Positions 24,552 to 33,412 of a DNA stretch of 64,000 bases are shown here, piece by piece; the stretch's first letter is position 1, and the number at the start of each line of letters is the position of its first letter. The DNA comes from Ruegeria atlantica (lineage in GTDB: Bacteria; Pseudomonadota; Alphaproteobacteria; Rhodobacterales; Rhodobacteraceae). The notes beneath the pieces are model-generated. The model ran no database searches. It was not told where the DNA came from and saw nothing but the letters and a program-made list of their open reading frames with translations. The position numbers and the translations under genes were made by a program. The DNA is taken from assembly GCF_001458195.1 (NCBI RefSeq), contig NZ_CYPU01000049.1, forward strand, positions 1-64,000, in the 5' to 3' direction.

Positions 24552-25808
24552 TTACTGATAGTCGCGAAGCAGGCGCACGGCAGCGGCCTGTGCTTCAGCG
24601 AGCGCATCCGCCGGGGACTTCGCATCGGTCAGCGCGGCTTGGATCGCGTTGTTCAGACCTTCTCGCACACGGGCGGTCTCGAAGGTGGAGAACTCGGCAA
24701 CAGCATTTTCAAGCTGGTTGCGGGCCACCAAAGCTGGCGGGAATTCCTGCGTGTAGTTCTTGAGCGCGTCGGTTTCATAAGCCGCGGGCGAAACACCCAT
24801 GTAGCCGGTGCCAATCGACCATGCCGCCGCCTGCTCGGGCGCGGTCATGAATTCGATTAGCTTCAGCGCGGCATCCTGTTCCTCGGGCGAGGTGTCCTTG
24901 AAGACGTAGAAGTTTCCGCCGCCAGTGGGCGATCCCTTGCGCACATTCGCAGGCAGTTCCGCCACGCCAAAATCAAAGCTGGCGTTGTTTTTGACCGCTG
25001 TCAGGTTCCCGGTGGAATGCCACATCATCGCTGTCTGCCCTTCAAGGAAGGCCTGGCGCAGTGTGCCCCATTCCACCGTGCCGGTCGGCATGATGCCATG
25101 CTCCTGGCTCAGCGATTTCCAGAACTCCAGCGTTTCAACAACGGCTGGATCGTCGAAATAGGTGGTCAGACCGTCATCCGACATCACTTCCTTACCGTTC
25201 TGGATCGCCAGCGCCTGGAACATCCAATAGGGATAGCCCGTGGACGGGATCATCAGGCCATAGCTGCCGTCCTTCGTCAGCGCCTTACCCATCGAGATCA
25301 TCTCGTCCCAGGTGGTGGGCGGTGCTTCGGGATCAAGGCCTGCGGCCTTGAACATGTCCTTGTTGTAGTAGGCCACGATTGTCGAGCGCTGGAAAGGGAT
25401 GCCCCAAGTCTTGCCCTCGATCTTGCCGTTGGCCATCAGCGCTGGATAGAAGCTGTCGAGCCAACTTGCGTCCACGCCTTCGATATCATCAAAGGCGACG
25501 ATGAAGTCCTGCTCAATCAGGTCATAAGCGTCGATGGAGAACATCACCGCCAACTGGGCAGGCTCACCCGACGCAAGTGCCGACAGCGCCCGCACGCGGG
25601 TGTCGTCGTAGTTTCCCGAATAGATCGCGTTGACCTTTATGTCAGGGTTCGCGGCTTCGAAGTCGGCGACGATCCCGTCCACCACTTCGGTCAGCGCGCC
25701 GCCAACAGCGATCGGATAGTACATGGTCAGTTCGGTTTCCGCCGTTGCCGGTGCGGCGAGGGCGGTGGCTGACACGGCGGCCAGTCCCAGTTTTCTGAAT
25801 GCGTTCAT
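24552..25808 (-). CDS. ugpB: ABC importer substrate-binding protein, UgpB-like
   Basis: A 418-residue periplasmic binding protein of the carbohydrate/G3P cluster with signal peptide MNAFRKLGLAAVSATALAAP ending ATA-ETEL. UgpB-like stretches include IYSGNYDDTRVRAL, PFQRSTIVAYYNKDMFKAAG with LDPEAPPTTWDEM, and near the C-terminus GTGYMGVSPAAYE, comparable to TGYLPI in E. coli UgpB. The start at 25808 is chosen because the longer frame to 26006 lacks a signal peptide and runs into the ATPase gene. Ligand probably sn-glycerol-3-phosphate or a glycerophosphodiester, given the downstream phosphoesterase and phosphate transporter. A different sugar phosphate is possible. Confidence 0.85.
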   Translation of the reverse strand: MNAFRKLGLAAVSATALAAPATAETELTMYYPIAVGGALTEVVDGIVADFEAANPDIKVNAIYSGNYDDTRVRALSALASGEPAQLAVMFSIDAYDLIEQDFIVAFDDIEGVDASWLDSFYPALMANGKIEGKTWGIPFQRSTIVAYYNKDMFKAAGLDPEAPPTTWDEMISMGKALTKDGSYGLMIPSTGYPYWMFQALAIQNGKEVMSDDGLTTYFDDPAVVETLEFWKSLSQEHGIMPTGTVEWGTLRQAFLEGQTAMMWHSTGNLTAVKNNASFDFGVAELPANVRKGSPTGGGNFYVFKDTSPEEQDAALKLIEFMTAPEQAAAWSIGTGYMGVSPAAYETDALKNYTQEFPPALVARNQLENAVAEFSTFETARVREGLNNAIQAALTDAKSPADALAEAQAAAVRLLRDYQ

Positions 25809-25848
25809 CGGTATCCTCCCTGGATATGCATTAGAATTGCATAGCCGG

Positions 25849-26880
25849 TCACCCGGCTTGTTGCGCGAGCCTTTGGCCCGCGGAGTCGAAGAAGTGTAAG
25901 TCTTTGTCAAAGAAATAAATTTCCATCTCCTCGCCTGCTGGGATGTTCCGGAGGCCCGGCAAGCTGACGGTAAGTCCGGACGCGCCTGGATGCGACAGGC
26001 CAACAAAGGTTTCAGACCCCAGAAACTCGCATTCCGAAACTTTGCAGGTCATCCGCCCGGTTCCAGCCTCGGCGACCTCAACGTTCTCGGCGCGCAGACC
26101 GATCCGGGCAGCCTCTCCAAAGCCCGGCAACGCAGAGCCTTCGATCAACGCCATAGGCGGCGCGCCGACGAACTCGGCGACGAAGGTGTTTGAGGGTTTG
26201 TAATACAGCTCTTCCGGGGTGCCAGTTTGCTGAATTTGGCCGTCTTTCATCAGCACAACCATGTCGGCCATGCTCATAGCCTCAGTCTGGTCATGGGTGA
26301 CGTAGACGACCGTGATGCCCAGATCGATTTGCAGCTTCTTGATGTCCTTGCGGACAGAGGCGCGCAGTTTGGCGTCAAGGTTGGAGAGTGGCTCGTCCAT
26401 CAGACAGAGCGGCTGGTTTGCTACGATCGCTCGGGCCAGCGCCACACGTTGCCTCTGACCGCCCGAAAGTTCTCCCGGCTTGCGGTCCTCGTATCCCAGC
26501 AGCCCCGTGATCTCGAGAGCGCGGGTCAGTTTCTCACGCCGCTCTGCAGCGCCGACCTTTCGCACTTTCAATCCAAAGACCACGTTCTCTGCCACGCTGA
26601 GGTGCGGGAATAGCGCGTAGGACTGGAACACCATCGACAGATTGCGCTCGGATGGGGCCGCTTTGGTCACGTCGCGACCGTCTATGGTGATCTGCCCCTC
26701 ATCCGGCAGTTCGAGACCGGACAAGAGCCGCAGGGTAGTAGACTTTCCGCAGCCCGAGGGGCCAAGGAGTGCGACAAAAGCCCCACGCGGTATCGAAAGC
26801 GAAATGTTCTCGACCCCAAGCTGCCCGTTCCACCTCTTGGCGACGTTGTCCACGTGAACGAAGGTTGCCACGTTATTCAT
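25849..26880 (-). CDS. ugpC: ABC importer ATP-binding protein, UgpC/MalK type
   Basis: A 343-residue ATPase with Walker A GPSGCGKSTTL (~residues 40-50), signature LSGGQRQRVALARAI, Walker B LCLMDEPLSNLD, the switch His in VVYVTHDQTEAM, and a C-terminal TOBE/OB regulatory domain (~240-343; IGLRAENVEVAEAG). Its ATG overlaps the regulator's stop by 4 bp, so it is co-transcribed with the DeoR-type gene. It lies upstream of the binding protein rather than at the end, unlike E. coli ugpBAECQ. Confidence 0.87.
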   Translation of the reverse strand: MNNVATFVHVDNVAKRWNGQLGVENISLSIPRGAFVALLGPSGCGKSTTLRLLSGLELPDEGQITIDGRDVTKAAPSERNLSMVFQSYALFPHLSVAENVVFGLKVRKVGAAERREKLTRALEITGLLGYEDRKPGELSGGQRQRVALARAIVANQPLCLMDEPLSNLDAKLRASVRKDIKKLQIDLGITVVYVTHDQTEAMSMADMVVLMKDGQIQQTGTPEELYYKPSNTFVAEFVGAPPMALIEGSALPGFGEAARIGLRAENVEVAEAGTGRMTCKVSECEFLGSETFVGLSHPGASGLTVSLPGLRNIPAGEEMEIYFFDKDLHFFDSAGQRLAQQAG

Positions 26881-27653
26881 TCTGTCTTCTCCGCGAATAG
26901 GAGACCGTCGCCGAGCGCCTCGATGACTGGATCGAATTCAGCCGCCGGCCGCCGGTCGCACACCACCTGATCGACGTCTGTGATCATCGCGCCTGCAGCC
27001 GGGGCGAGGCGACCGAACTTGCTGTGGTCGATCACAAGGATCGCGCATTGTGCATTGGACCGCATTCGCTCGGACGCCCGAACCTCGGACTCATGAAATT
27101 CAAGCAACCTGCCGTCCTCGCCGACCCCAGCGGTTCCGAACAGGGCAAATTCGGCACGGAAGCGCCCGAAAAAGTCGACCACTTCTTCTCCGATGAAATC
27201 GCGGTCGGGAAGCCGAAGCTCGCCGCCTGGAAGAATGATACGATTCGAAACTTCCTCGCTCAGAGCCATCGCCGCGCTGAGGTTGTTGGTAATGATGGTC
27301 AGTTCTTTGCGATAGCGAAGGGCCCGCGCAACACTCAAGGCCGTCGACCCAATAGAGATGAAGAGCGTCGCGCCGTCCGGAATCTGTGCTGCTGCAACTT
27401 CAGCAATCGCTCGTTTGCTGGCGAGGTTGGTCCCGGCGCGCTGGTCAAATGGCGTGTTCAGGCGATCTTCGGCGAGTTCGATCCGACCGTGCGCCCGACG
27501 CAACGTGTTGCCATCACACAGGACGTCGATATCTCGGCGGATCGTTTGCGTGGAAACGCCCAACATCTCGGCAAGCGAACCGACGCTGACGCCACCGCGC
27601 TCCTGAACGACCTGCTGGATCATGTCGCGTCGTCTGATCTTTTTCGATGCCAT
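26877..27653 (-). CDS. DeoR/GlpR-family transcriptional regulator
   Basis: A 258-residue repressor starting at ATG 27653 (MASKKIRRRDMIQQVVQERG); the extension to 27707 would cover its own operator. N-terminal DeoR HTH (VGSLAEMLGVSTQTIRRDID, ~residues 24-43; then GNTLRRAHGRIE) and C-terminal sugar-isomerase-like sensor domain (IPDGATLFISIGSTALSVAR; ITNNLSAA; LPGGELR; FGTAGVGEDG). In this family ligands are sugar phosphates or glycerol-3-phosphate. It is first in the ugp-like operon and probably autoregulated through the inverted repeat 14 bp upstream. Confidence 0.88.
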   Translation of the reverse strand: MASKKIRRRDMIQQVVQERGGVSVGSLAEMLGVSTQTIRRDIDVLCDGNTLRRAHGRIELAEDRLNTPFDQRAGTNLASKRAIAEVAAAQIPDGATLFISIGSTALSVARALRYRKELTIITNNLSAAMALSEEVSNRIILPGGELRLPDRDFIGEEVVDFFGRFRAEFALFGTAGVGEDGRLLEFHESEVRASERMRSNAQCAILVIDHSKFGRLAPAAGAMITDVDQVVCDRRPAAEFDPVIEALGDGLLFAEKTE

Positions 27654-27666
27654 CGAATCCCTGACG

Positions 27667-27692
27667 TTTTGTTCGAAAAATATCGAACAAAA
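27667..27692. promoter_or_regulatory. Operator-like inverted repeat upstream of DeoR-type gene
   Basis: TTTTGTTCGA (27667-27676) and its exact complement TCGAACAAAA (27683-27692) are separated by 6 bp. The half-site GTTCG...CGAAC resembles the E. coli GlpR operator, which fits a DeoR-type repressor sensing glycerol-3-phosphate. The site lies 14 bp before the regulator's ATG and about 155 bp before the divergent HAD gene. Further TTTTGTTGTTTTCG-like tracts lie at 27750-27780. Confidence 0.65.
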
Positions 27693-27847
27693 GCGACAAA
27701 GCAACAAAAAAATCCAGTCCTAACTCATGTTTTTAAGCAAATTATGTCGTTTTGTTGTTTTCGCTTTCATTTTTGTTTGCTCTCGTTACCATGGATTCAT
27801 TAACGCGCACGACGCGTGCCGCTTTCTAAAGGGACCGCGCTGAACAC

Positions 27848-28732
27848 ATGGATGATGTAAATAGCATCTTCGAAAGGTATCAGTCGGTTCGCCACCGTCT
27901 TCCGGTTGTAAACTTCGCCGCTGATACCAAATTGGTGAATTCGCTGCTGGACGTAGCGGGCGATGTAGATGCTTTCGTTTTTGACGCCTTCGGTGTTTTG
28001 AATGTCGGTGAAACTCCAATACCCGGAGCAGCGGAAAGGCTGGACCAGCTTCGAGATAATGGGCACGCAATCCGCATCCTTTCAAATGCGGCAAGCTATA
28101 ATCATGATTGCGCGACCGAAAAATTCCGCAAATTGGGCATGCGTGTTGAACCAGAGGAAATTATTACCAGTCGCGATGCAACGCTGCGCGGGCTGGATGA
28201 CATACTCTGGGGGTGCATTGCCGCGTCGCGCGATGACTTGTCGGACATTTCGGCCGACACGTTGCGCCTCAACAGTGACCGGTCGGAATATGACCAGGTC
28301 GAGGGCATTCTGTTTCTTTCGACTGAAATTTGGACTTCCGAGCGTCAGGGCATCCTAACTGAGAGTCTCTTGGCCAATCCGCGGCCCGTTGTAATCGCCA
28401 ACGCGGATATCGCGGCCCCACGCGATCATGGCTTCTCGCTTGAACCTGGCCACTTTGGCCACATGCTGATCGACAAGGGTCTAACGAATATCAATTTCTT
28501 CGGAAAACCCTTCCCCGAAGTCTTTGAGATGGTCAAAGAAAGCCTAGTTGGCGTTGCGCCAAGCCGGATAGCAATGTGCGGCGACACTCTGCATACGGAT
28601 ATTCTCGGGGCCGCTGCGCAGGGGTGGCGTACCGTGCTTGTCGAGCGGGATGGTATGTTCTGCGGTGTTGACGTAAGCGACTTCTGCACCCGGTCGGCGC
28701 TTGTCCCAACATGGCGGCTTTCGCGCATCTGA
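27848..28732 (+). CDS. HAD-superfamily class IIA protein (NagD-like)
   Basis: A 294-residue HAD hydrolase, divergent from the ugp-like operon. Motif I is FVFDAFGVLN (~residues 42-51): nucleophile Asp present, but Phe sits where most HAD phosphatases have the acid/base Asp, as in the DVWGVLH subgroup. Motif II is ILSNAAS, and the C-terminal motifs are FFGKPFPEVFEMV (Lys) and IAMCGDTLHTDILGAAAQG (Asp). A NagD-type cap domain lies between. The position suggests dephosphorylation of glycerol-3-phosphate or a similar product of import. The altered motif I leaves activity uncertain. N-terminal ~35 residues are unusual for the family. Confidence 0.82.
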   Translation: MDDVNSIFERYQSVRHRLPVVNFAADTKLVNSLLDVAGDVDAFVFDAFGVLNVGETPIPGAAERLDQLRDNGHAIRILSNAASYNHDCATEKFRKLGMRVEPEEIITSRDATLRGLDDILWGCIAASRDDLSDISADTLRLNSDRSEYDQVEGILFLSTEIWTSERQGILTESLLANPRPVVIANADIAAPRDHGFSLEPGHFGHMLIDKGLTNINFFGKPFPEVFEMVKESLVGVAPSRIAMCGDTLHTDILGAAAQGWRTVLVERDGMFCGVDVSDFCTRSALVPTWRLSRI

Positions 28733-29251
28733 TTTCTCCAAGTTGCCACCCGGATCCGGGGCACGTGTATATCTTGGTCGCAATTTGCAAGCGCCGTCTC
28801 CAAACGGCAGCAAGGTGACGCTAACAAGACTGTCGAATGGATGCGAGCAAGGTCCGCCACGCCCGCGGGAATCGCATCCAGGCATAATGCAGCGGAAGAT
28901 TGGTTTGGATTGAGCCCAAGAAACTGGTGTGCAATGTCCGCATCGGTGATCAAGGCTGCGACGCAGCAAGAGCACCGCTGCACGTACGGGCGGATGCTGC
29001 GTCAGCAATAGCTGCAAATGCAAAAGTCCGGATGGTCCCGCACAGCAGACGTCCACGCCGAGTGCAGCGAACGGCTGCTCTGAGCCCATAATGGGCATTC
29101 AATTAATATAAAGAGGATCGAGATTGCTTCGTCCGAGTTTCGAGGAAGTGCCAACCCAGATTGTCAATTTGATTAACGCAGCAAAGAAATGATGTTAAAA
29201 GGATAACATTGAATTTCCGAAAAGCCCTTTTGATTGTAGTGGAGCTTATTT
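28733..29251. other. Intergenic, no supported gene
   Basis: About 520 bp with many short frames and no domain. It carries a copy of the dispersed motif (29064-29087) and several GCTGC-rich segments that look like older, degraded copies. The metallopeptidase promoter probably lies in the AT-rich last 150 bp (29100-29250). Confidence 0.5.
29064..29087 (+). repeat. Dispersed intergenic motif, copy 4
   Basis: GCAGCGAACGGCTGCT followed by CTGAGCCC; this is the least degenerate copy and was used to define the element. Confidence 0.55.
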
Positions 29252-30106
29252 ATGCGCTGGCAGGGACGGAAAGGCAGCAGTAACATAGAGGATCGCAGAG
29301 GCGGCAAGGCGGCACGAGCTGGAGGCGGTGCTGGGCTTGGAATCCTTTTGATAGTCTTGGTTGGGTGGCTGTTCGGAGTGGACGCATCGTTCCTGCTTAA
29401 TCAAGACAACACTGTCGCGACTTCAACTGGCAACGTAGGTGCTCTGGATGCTGGAGAAGAAGAGGCCGCCGCCCAGTTTGTCTCCGTTGTTCTAGCGGAC
29501 ACTGAAACCGTTTGGAGCGATATTTTTGACGAACAGGTGGGGCGCCCTTATGAAGAACCTATACTTGTTCTGTTCTCAGGAGTCACACAATCTCCTTGTG
29601 GAGGCGCGTCTGGCGCTACCGGCCCATTCTACTGCCCAGTAGACCAAAAGGCATACCTCGACACCGCTTTCTTTGCGCAAATGAGGAGACAGTTCGGGGT
29701 TAAAGGTGACTTCGCAGCGGCCTATGTTGTCGCCCACGAGATCGCCCATCATGTCCAAAACCAACTTGGAATTCTAGGACAAGCCCACAGGTTACGCTCG
29801 CAGATGGGACAAGCTGAAAGCAACCAAATTTCAGTTAGAATTGAGTTGCAGGCAGACTGTTATTCAGGTGTCTGGGCACGAGCCGCTCAATCGCTACTGG
29901 GTACTCTGGAACCTGGTGATCTTGAAGAAGCACTTTACGCTGCCAAAGCAATTGGAGACGATGCTATTCAGCGGCAATCCGGAAGAGTTCCGCGTCCGCA
30001 CACTTTTACTCACGGTACATCAGAACAGCGAATGCGATGGTTTTCGACGGGCTACCAGACAGGCGACGTCCGCGCTTGCGATACCTTTGGGGCCAACAGT
30101 TTGTAA
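29252..30106 (+). CDS. Neutral zinc metallopeptidase family protein (YpfJ type)
   Basis: A 284-residue membrane-anchored protein. The N-terminus MRWQGRKGSSNIEDRRG is the family signature, then one membrane segment (GLGILLIVLVGWLFGVDASF, ~residues 29-48) and a periplasmic peptidase-like domain: SPCGGASGATGPFYCPVDQ with two Cys, DTAFFAQMRRQFG, the zinc site VVAHEIAHHVQNQLG (HExxH), and third-ligand region VRIELQADCYSGVWA. The ending HGTSEQRMRWFSTGYQTGD is conserved. Proteolytic activity has been little studied. Length and motifs are intact. Confidence 0.92.
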   Translation: MRWQGRKGSSNIEDRRGGKAARAGGGAGLGILLIVLVGWLFGVDASFLLNQDNTVATSTGNVGALDAGEEEAAAQFVSVVLADTETVWSDIFDEQVGRPYEEPILVLFSGVTQSPCGGASGATGPFYCPVDQKAYLDTAFFAQMRRQFGVKGDFAAAYVVAHEIAHHVQNQLGILGQAHRLRSQMGQAESNQISVRIELQADCYSGVWARAAQSLLGTLEPGDLEEALYAAKAIGDDAIQRQSGRVPRPHTFTHGTSEQRMRWFSTGYQTGDVRACDTFGANSL

Positions 30107-30178
30107 AGGTGGTTCTCCTTAACCGATGGTCTAGTAGATTGTTTTCGTTTCAAGATATTATTTTTAGGAGGATTTGAA

Positions 30179-30934
30179 GTGAGCTTGGTTAATACACTGG
30201 CGAAAGCCGCGATTGGAATTGCACTTGCAAAAGGCGTGAGTGGTATGATGTCCGGCGGAGCCTCTCGCGGAGGCGGTCCATCGGTGGTCAGAGATTCAGG
30301 TGGCAGCTCACCCTATGGAGGCCCGCAACCGAAAGGCGAAGCCGCCAGGGAAGGAGACTTTACAGATCTGCTAGGGCAGATGCTCGGCAGCAGTGGTCCA
30401 CGGGGACGCGGTAGTCTTGGAGGAGCGTTGGAAGAGTTGAGCCAGATTTCAACCGACCGTTTTTCTGGTCCTAGCGGCGCATCTCGTCCTTTCGGCAAAC
30501 CAAGCCAAGGCTCGTTTGGCGATATGCTTAACAATAGTCTCGATACATATGGGAAAGAAAAGACCGGGCCATCACGCGAGCAGGAGGAGTTGGCAGGCAT
30601 TTTACTACGTGCACTCATTCAGGCCGCGAAGGCTGACGGACGTATTGATGCCAGCGAAAAAGAGCAAATGTTGCAACATCTAGGCGAGCTGGATCGCGCC
30701 GAGCTGGACTTTGTGAATGCGGAACTTGCAAAGCCCATCGATGTTGCCGCTTTGGTTCGCGACGTGCCAAGAGAGGCTGCCGGTCAGGTTTACATGATGT
30801 CGGTCATGGGTATTGATCTGGATACCAAAAAAGAGGCGAAATATTTGCATGAACTGTCACGCGCCTTGGACCTAGATCCGGATATGGTAAATGCAATTCA
30901 CGACAGAATGGGTGAACCGCGCCTATACAGATAG
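30179..30934 (+). CDS. DUF533 / TerB-like inner membrane-associated protein (YebE type)
   Basis: A 251-residue protein starting at GTG 30179, with AGGAGG at 30167-30172. A short hydrophobic N-terminus (LVNTLAKAAIGIALAKGVSG) is followed by a Gly/Ser/Pro-rich linker (~residues 24-130) and a C-terminal helical TerB-like domain (LLRALIQAAKADGRIDASEK, IDVAALVRDVP, YMMSVMGIDLDTKKEAKYL) with acidic residues that could bind metal. Function unknown; the E. coli relative YebE belongs to an envelope-stress regulon. It follows the metallopeptidase by 72 bp on the same strand. Confidence 0.88.
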   Translation: MSLVNTLAKAAIGIALAKGVSGMMSGGASRGGGPSVVRDSGGSSPYGGPQPKGEAAREGDFTDLLGQMLGSSGPRGRGSLGGALEELSQISTDRFSGPSGASRPFGKPSQGSFGDMLNNSLDTYGKEKTGPSREQEELAGILLRALIQAAKADGRIDASEKEQMLQHLGELDRAELDFVNAELAKPIDVAALVRDVPREAAGQVYMMSVMGIDLDTKKEAKYLHELSRALDLDPDMVNAIHDRMGEPRLYR

Positions 30935-31306
30935 ATAATATTATCGAAGGTAGTTCTGGACTCAAAAGCCCGCAGAGTACCACATTAAATGCAGGATGAA
31001 TGCACTTGGGGACACGTTAAATTTTAGACCGCGTTCGTACTGAACCCAAATTTAATGGCGGTTTCTTCTATCGTGGCAAGGAAAGATGTTACACTGCCAG
31101 TCCCTCCCGTTCCCGGAGGCGCGCTAAGCACAAAAGTTTTTTGCGAGTTAATGTTCCAGTCTTTTCAAGGTCGGCTTTGTCCGCAAGGCAGACGTTCACG
31201 GAATTTTGCCGAATGACCGCACCGAGCCCTTCTACGACATAGGTTTATCAGAGCAACGTGAATCGCTTTGCTTGAATCTTTAGTATGGGTTTTCTACTTT
31301 GAGTGG
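30935..31306. other. Intergenic, no supported gene
   Basis: About 370 bp. Only short frames. GGTCGGCTTTGTCCGCA near 31168 is a weak relative of the dispersed motif. A TTG 39 bases before the next gene's ATG is a less likely start. Confidence 0.45.
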
Positions 31307-32047
31307 ATGCGGAATGTAATCCTCCGAACCACCTCGATAGTCGTCGGCATACTCGCTTTGGTAGCCGCCACGTCCCGATCAACCGCTGGAATCTACGACC
31401 CATCCAGTTTCGAATCTTCACAGTTCATTTGCCCTTTGGATCGGTCGGAAGACCTAACACTATTCCTTGAATTTGAACCGGGGGAAGAGAGAGTTCGTCT
31501 TAGCATTCCACGCGGTTATTTCGATCCTCGACTCAAGTTACGGGACAACACGACGCGGGAAGGCCAGGTTCTGCGGATTCACGGTGAGAGCTTCACGCTC
31601 TGGCCACCTGAGCTTTTGCCAAAACGTCAGGAGGGGCCCTATGTCGGCATGTTGTTGACCGACTATAGGCCGATGGACACTATCGCTGAGCATTTCGCTA
31701 CTCGAGTTCGAGGCTAAACCGTCGCTGATGTACCCGATTTTTATGCGGTCGAATCTATACTTGGACTGGAAACGTTAGTGTCTGATGCACCACCCTTCCG
31801 AGATCCAGAAACCAGCGCCTACAGCGATACTGAGCTGAATATTTCTCGCAACTCCAGCGGTCAAATCACCGACGTGATAACCTGCAAAAAGCCCGGTTCA
31901 GTCCCATATCCGGGCTGTCAGCATTACATGGAATCACCGCTAGTCGACTTCAAAATCGGTTATTCACTGCAGCTTCTTCCTTACTGGCAGGACATGTCGC
32001 GCAATGCGCGAGCGTTTGTGTCCTGCATAACCTCAAATTCCTTATAG
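31307..32047 (+). pseudogene. Secreted protein of unknown function, broken by an in-frame stop
   Basis: Two frames, 31307-31717 and 31778-32047, lie in the same register and are separated only by one TAA (31715-31717). Reading through gives FATRVRG, stop, TVADVPDFYAVESILGLETL, then SDAPPFRDPETSAYSD without a break, so this was one gene of about 246 codons. A signal peptide is visible at the start (MRNVILRTTSIVVGILALVA). The C-terminal part has Cys pairs (CKKPGSVPYPGCQHY, SCITS). No family recognised. The upstream half may still be translated as a truncated protein. Confidence 0.6.
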
Positions 32048-32083
32048 AAGGCTTTCTTTAAAGGTCCGTTTTGACCGGCGGAC

Positions 32084-33295
32084 TCAACGGATCGCCGCAA
32101 CACTTCACTTTGGAAGCAAGGATGGAGTGTTGGTATGGCTTATCGTCGTCGGATTTATTTTACGGAGAAACAGAAGGCAGAGATTTGGGATCGCTGGCAG
32201 TGCGGGGAGTCGATGAGCTCGATCGGTCGGTTGTTTGATCGAGGCTCGTCGTCGATCTATCCCCTGCTTGCGAGAACGGGTGGTATACGGCCACCAGAGC
32301 GGCGGCGATCACGGTGGGCGTTGACAACGGCAGAGCGCGAAGAAATCTCACGCGGGCTTGGAGCCGAGTTGTCCGTTCGTACAATTGCGCGTCAGCTGCG
32401 CCGATCTCCATCGACGATCAGCCGGGAGGTGCGGCGCAACGGGGGGCGTCAGCATTACCGGGCCACCCAGTCCGATCAGGCAGCCTGGGAGCGTGCACGG
32501 CGTCCGAAGCCCTGCAAGCTGGCGGAGAGGCCGGCGCTCTGTCACACAATAGCTCAGAAGCTCGAACGCAAGTGGTCGCCGCAGCAAATCGCGGGTTGGC
32601 TGAAGCGCGAGCATCCCGACGACGAGGGCGAGCGTGTGTCTCACGAAACGATCTACAGAAGCCTGTTTATCCAGGCCCGTGGCGTTCTGAAGAAGGAGTT
32701 GCTTGCACATTTGCGCGCGACACGTGCCATCCGCCGGTCTCGCCATGCTAGCCTGAAGCGGGATGGGCTCGGTCAAATCAAGGATGCGATCTCGATCCGG
32801 GAACGCCCGGCCGCTGTCGAAGACCGCGCCATTCCCGGCCACTGGGAAGGTGACCTGATCGCCGGCTCGAAGAACAGCTTCATCGCGACGCTGGTGGAGC
32901 GGCGCACGCGCTATGTCATGCTCGTGAAGGTGGGCGGGAAAGAAACGCAGACTGTCGTGGCTGCGCTGACCGCACAAATCCAACATCTGCCGAGAGAGCT
33001 TCGCCAGACGCTGACCTGGGACCGCGGCAAAGAGCTTGCCGATCACAAGAACCTGGCACTGGCCACCGATCTCGACATCTACTTTTGCGACCCGCACAGC
33101 CCGTGGCAACGCGGCACCAACGAGAATACCAACCGTCTCCTGCGCCAGTACTTCCCAAAGGGCACCGACCTCTCAGTGCACAGCCAGGAACATCTCGACG
33201 CAGTTGCTCGTGAACTCAACGAGCGGCCAAGAAAAACGTTGCATTACTTCTCACCAGCAGAGACGTTCCATGAATGTGTTGCGGCGATCGGTTGA
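32084..33295 (+). mobile_element. IS30-family insertion sequence
   Basis: A 1212-bp element with near-perfect 20-bp inverted ends: TCAACGGATCGCCGCAACAC at 32084-32103 and the complement of GTGTTGCGGCGATCGGTTGA at 33276-33295 (19 of 20 matched). The transposase stop codon is the last three bases of the right repeat. No clear short target duplication. A related solitary end occurs at 18361. Confidence 0.88.
32135..33295 (+). CDS. IS30-family transposase
   Basis: A 386-residue DDE transposase. N-terminal HTH regions (MSSIGRLFDRGSSSIYPLLA and LSVRTIARQLRRSPSTISRE) and a C-terminal rve core with D in GHWEGDLIAG, D in LTWDRGKELADH and E in QRGTNENTNRLLRQYFPKG, the exact IS30 signature. Complete, with ATG 32135 and a GTTGG spacer upstream. 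Predicted functional. Confidence 0.94.
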   Translation: MAYRRRIYFTEKQKAEIWDRWQCGESMSSIGRLFDRGSSSIYPLLARTGGIRPPERRRSRWALTTAEREEISRGLGAELSVRTIARQLRRSPSTISREVRRNGGRQHYRATQSDQAAWERARRPKPCKLAERPALCHTIAQKLERKWSPQQIAGWLKREHPDDEGERVSHETIYRSLFIQARGVLKKELLAHLRATRAIRRSRHASLKRDGLGQIKDAISIRERPAAVEDRAIPGHWEGDLIAGSKNSFIATLVERRTRYVMLVKVGGKETQTVVAALTAQIQHLPRELRQTLTWDRGKELADHKNLALATDLDIYFCDPHSPWQRGTNENTNRLLRQYFPKGTDLSVHSQEHLDAVARELNERPRKTLHYFSPAETFHECVAAIG

Positions 33296-33412
33296 AACGG
33301 CACCGCAACTCGGACATCCGCACAGTCATTTTCGCTGCGGTTGGGCTGAACGTCTGCTTCTTTCTCTGCGGCGCAGTCAACATTTTTGCGTTTGAGTTTC
33401 CGCACTTGCGAA

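Noticed and set aside
28426..28983. 185-codon minus-strand frame at the end of the HAD gene
   Set aside because: Mostly antisense to the HAD coding region and then intergenic; no family match.
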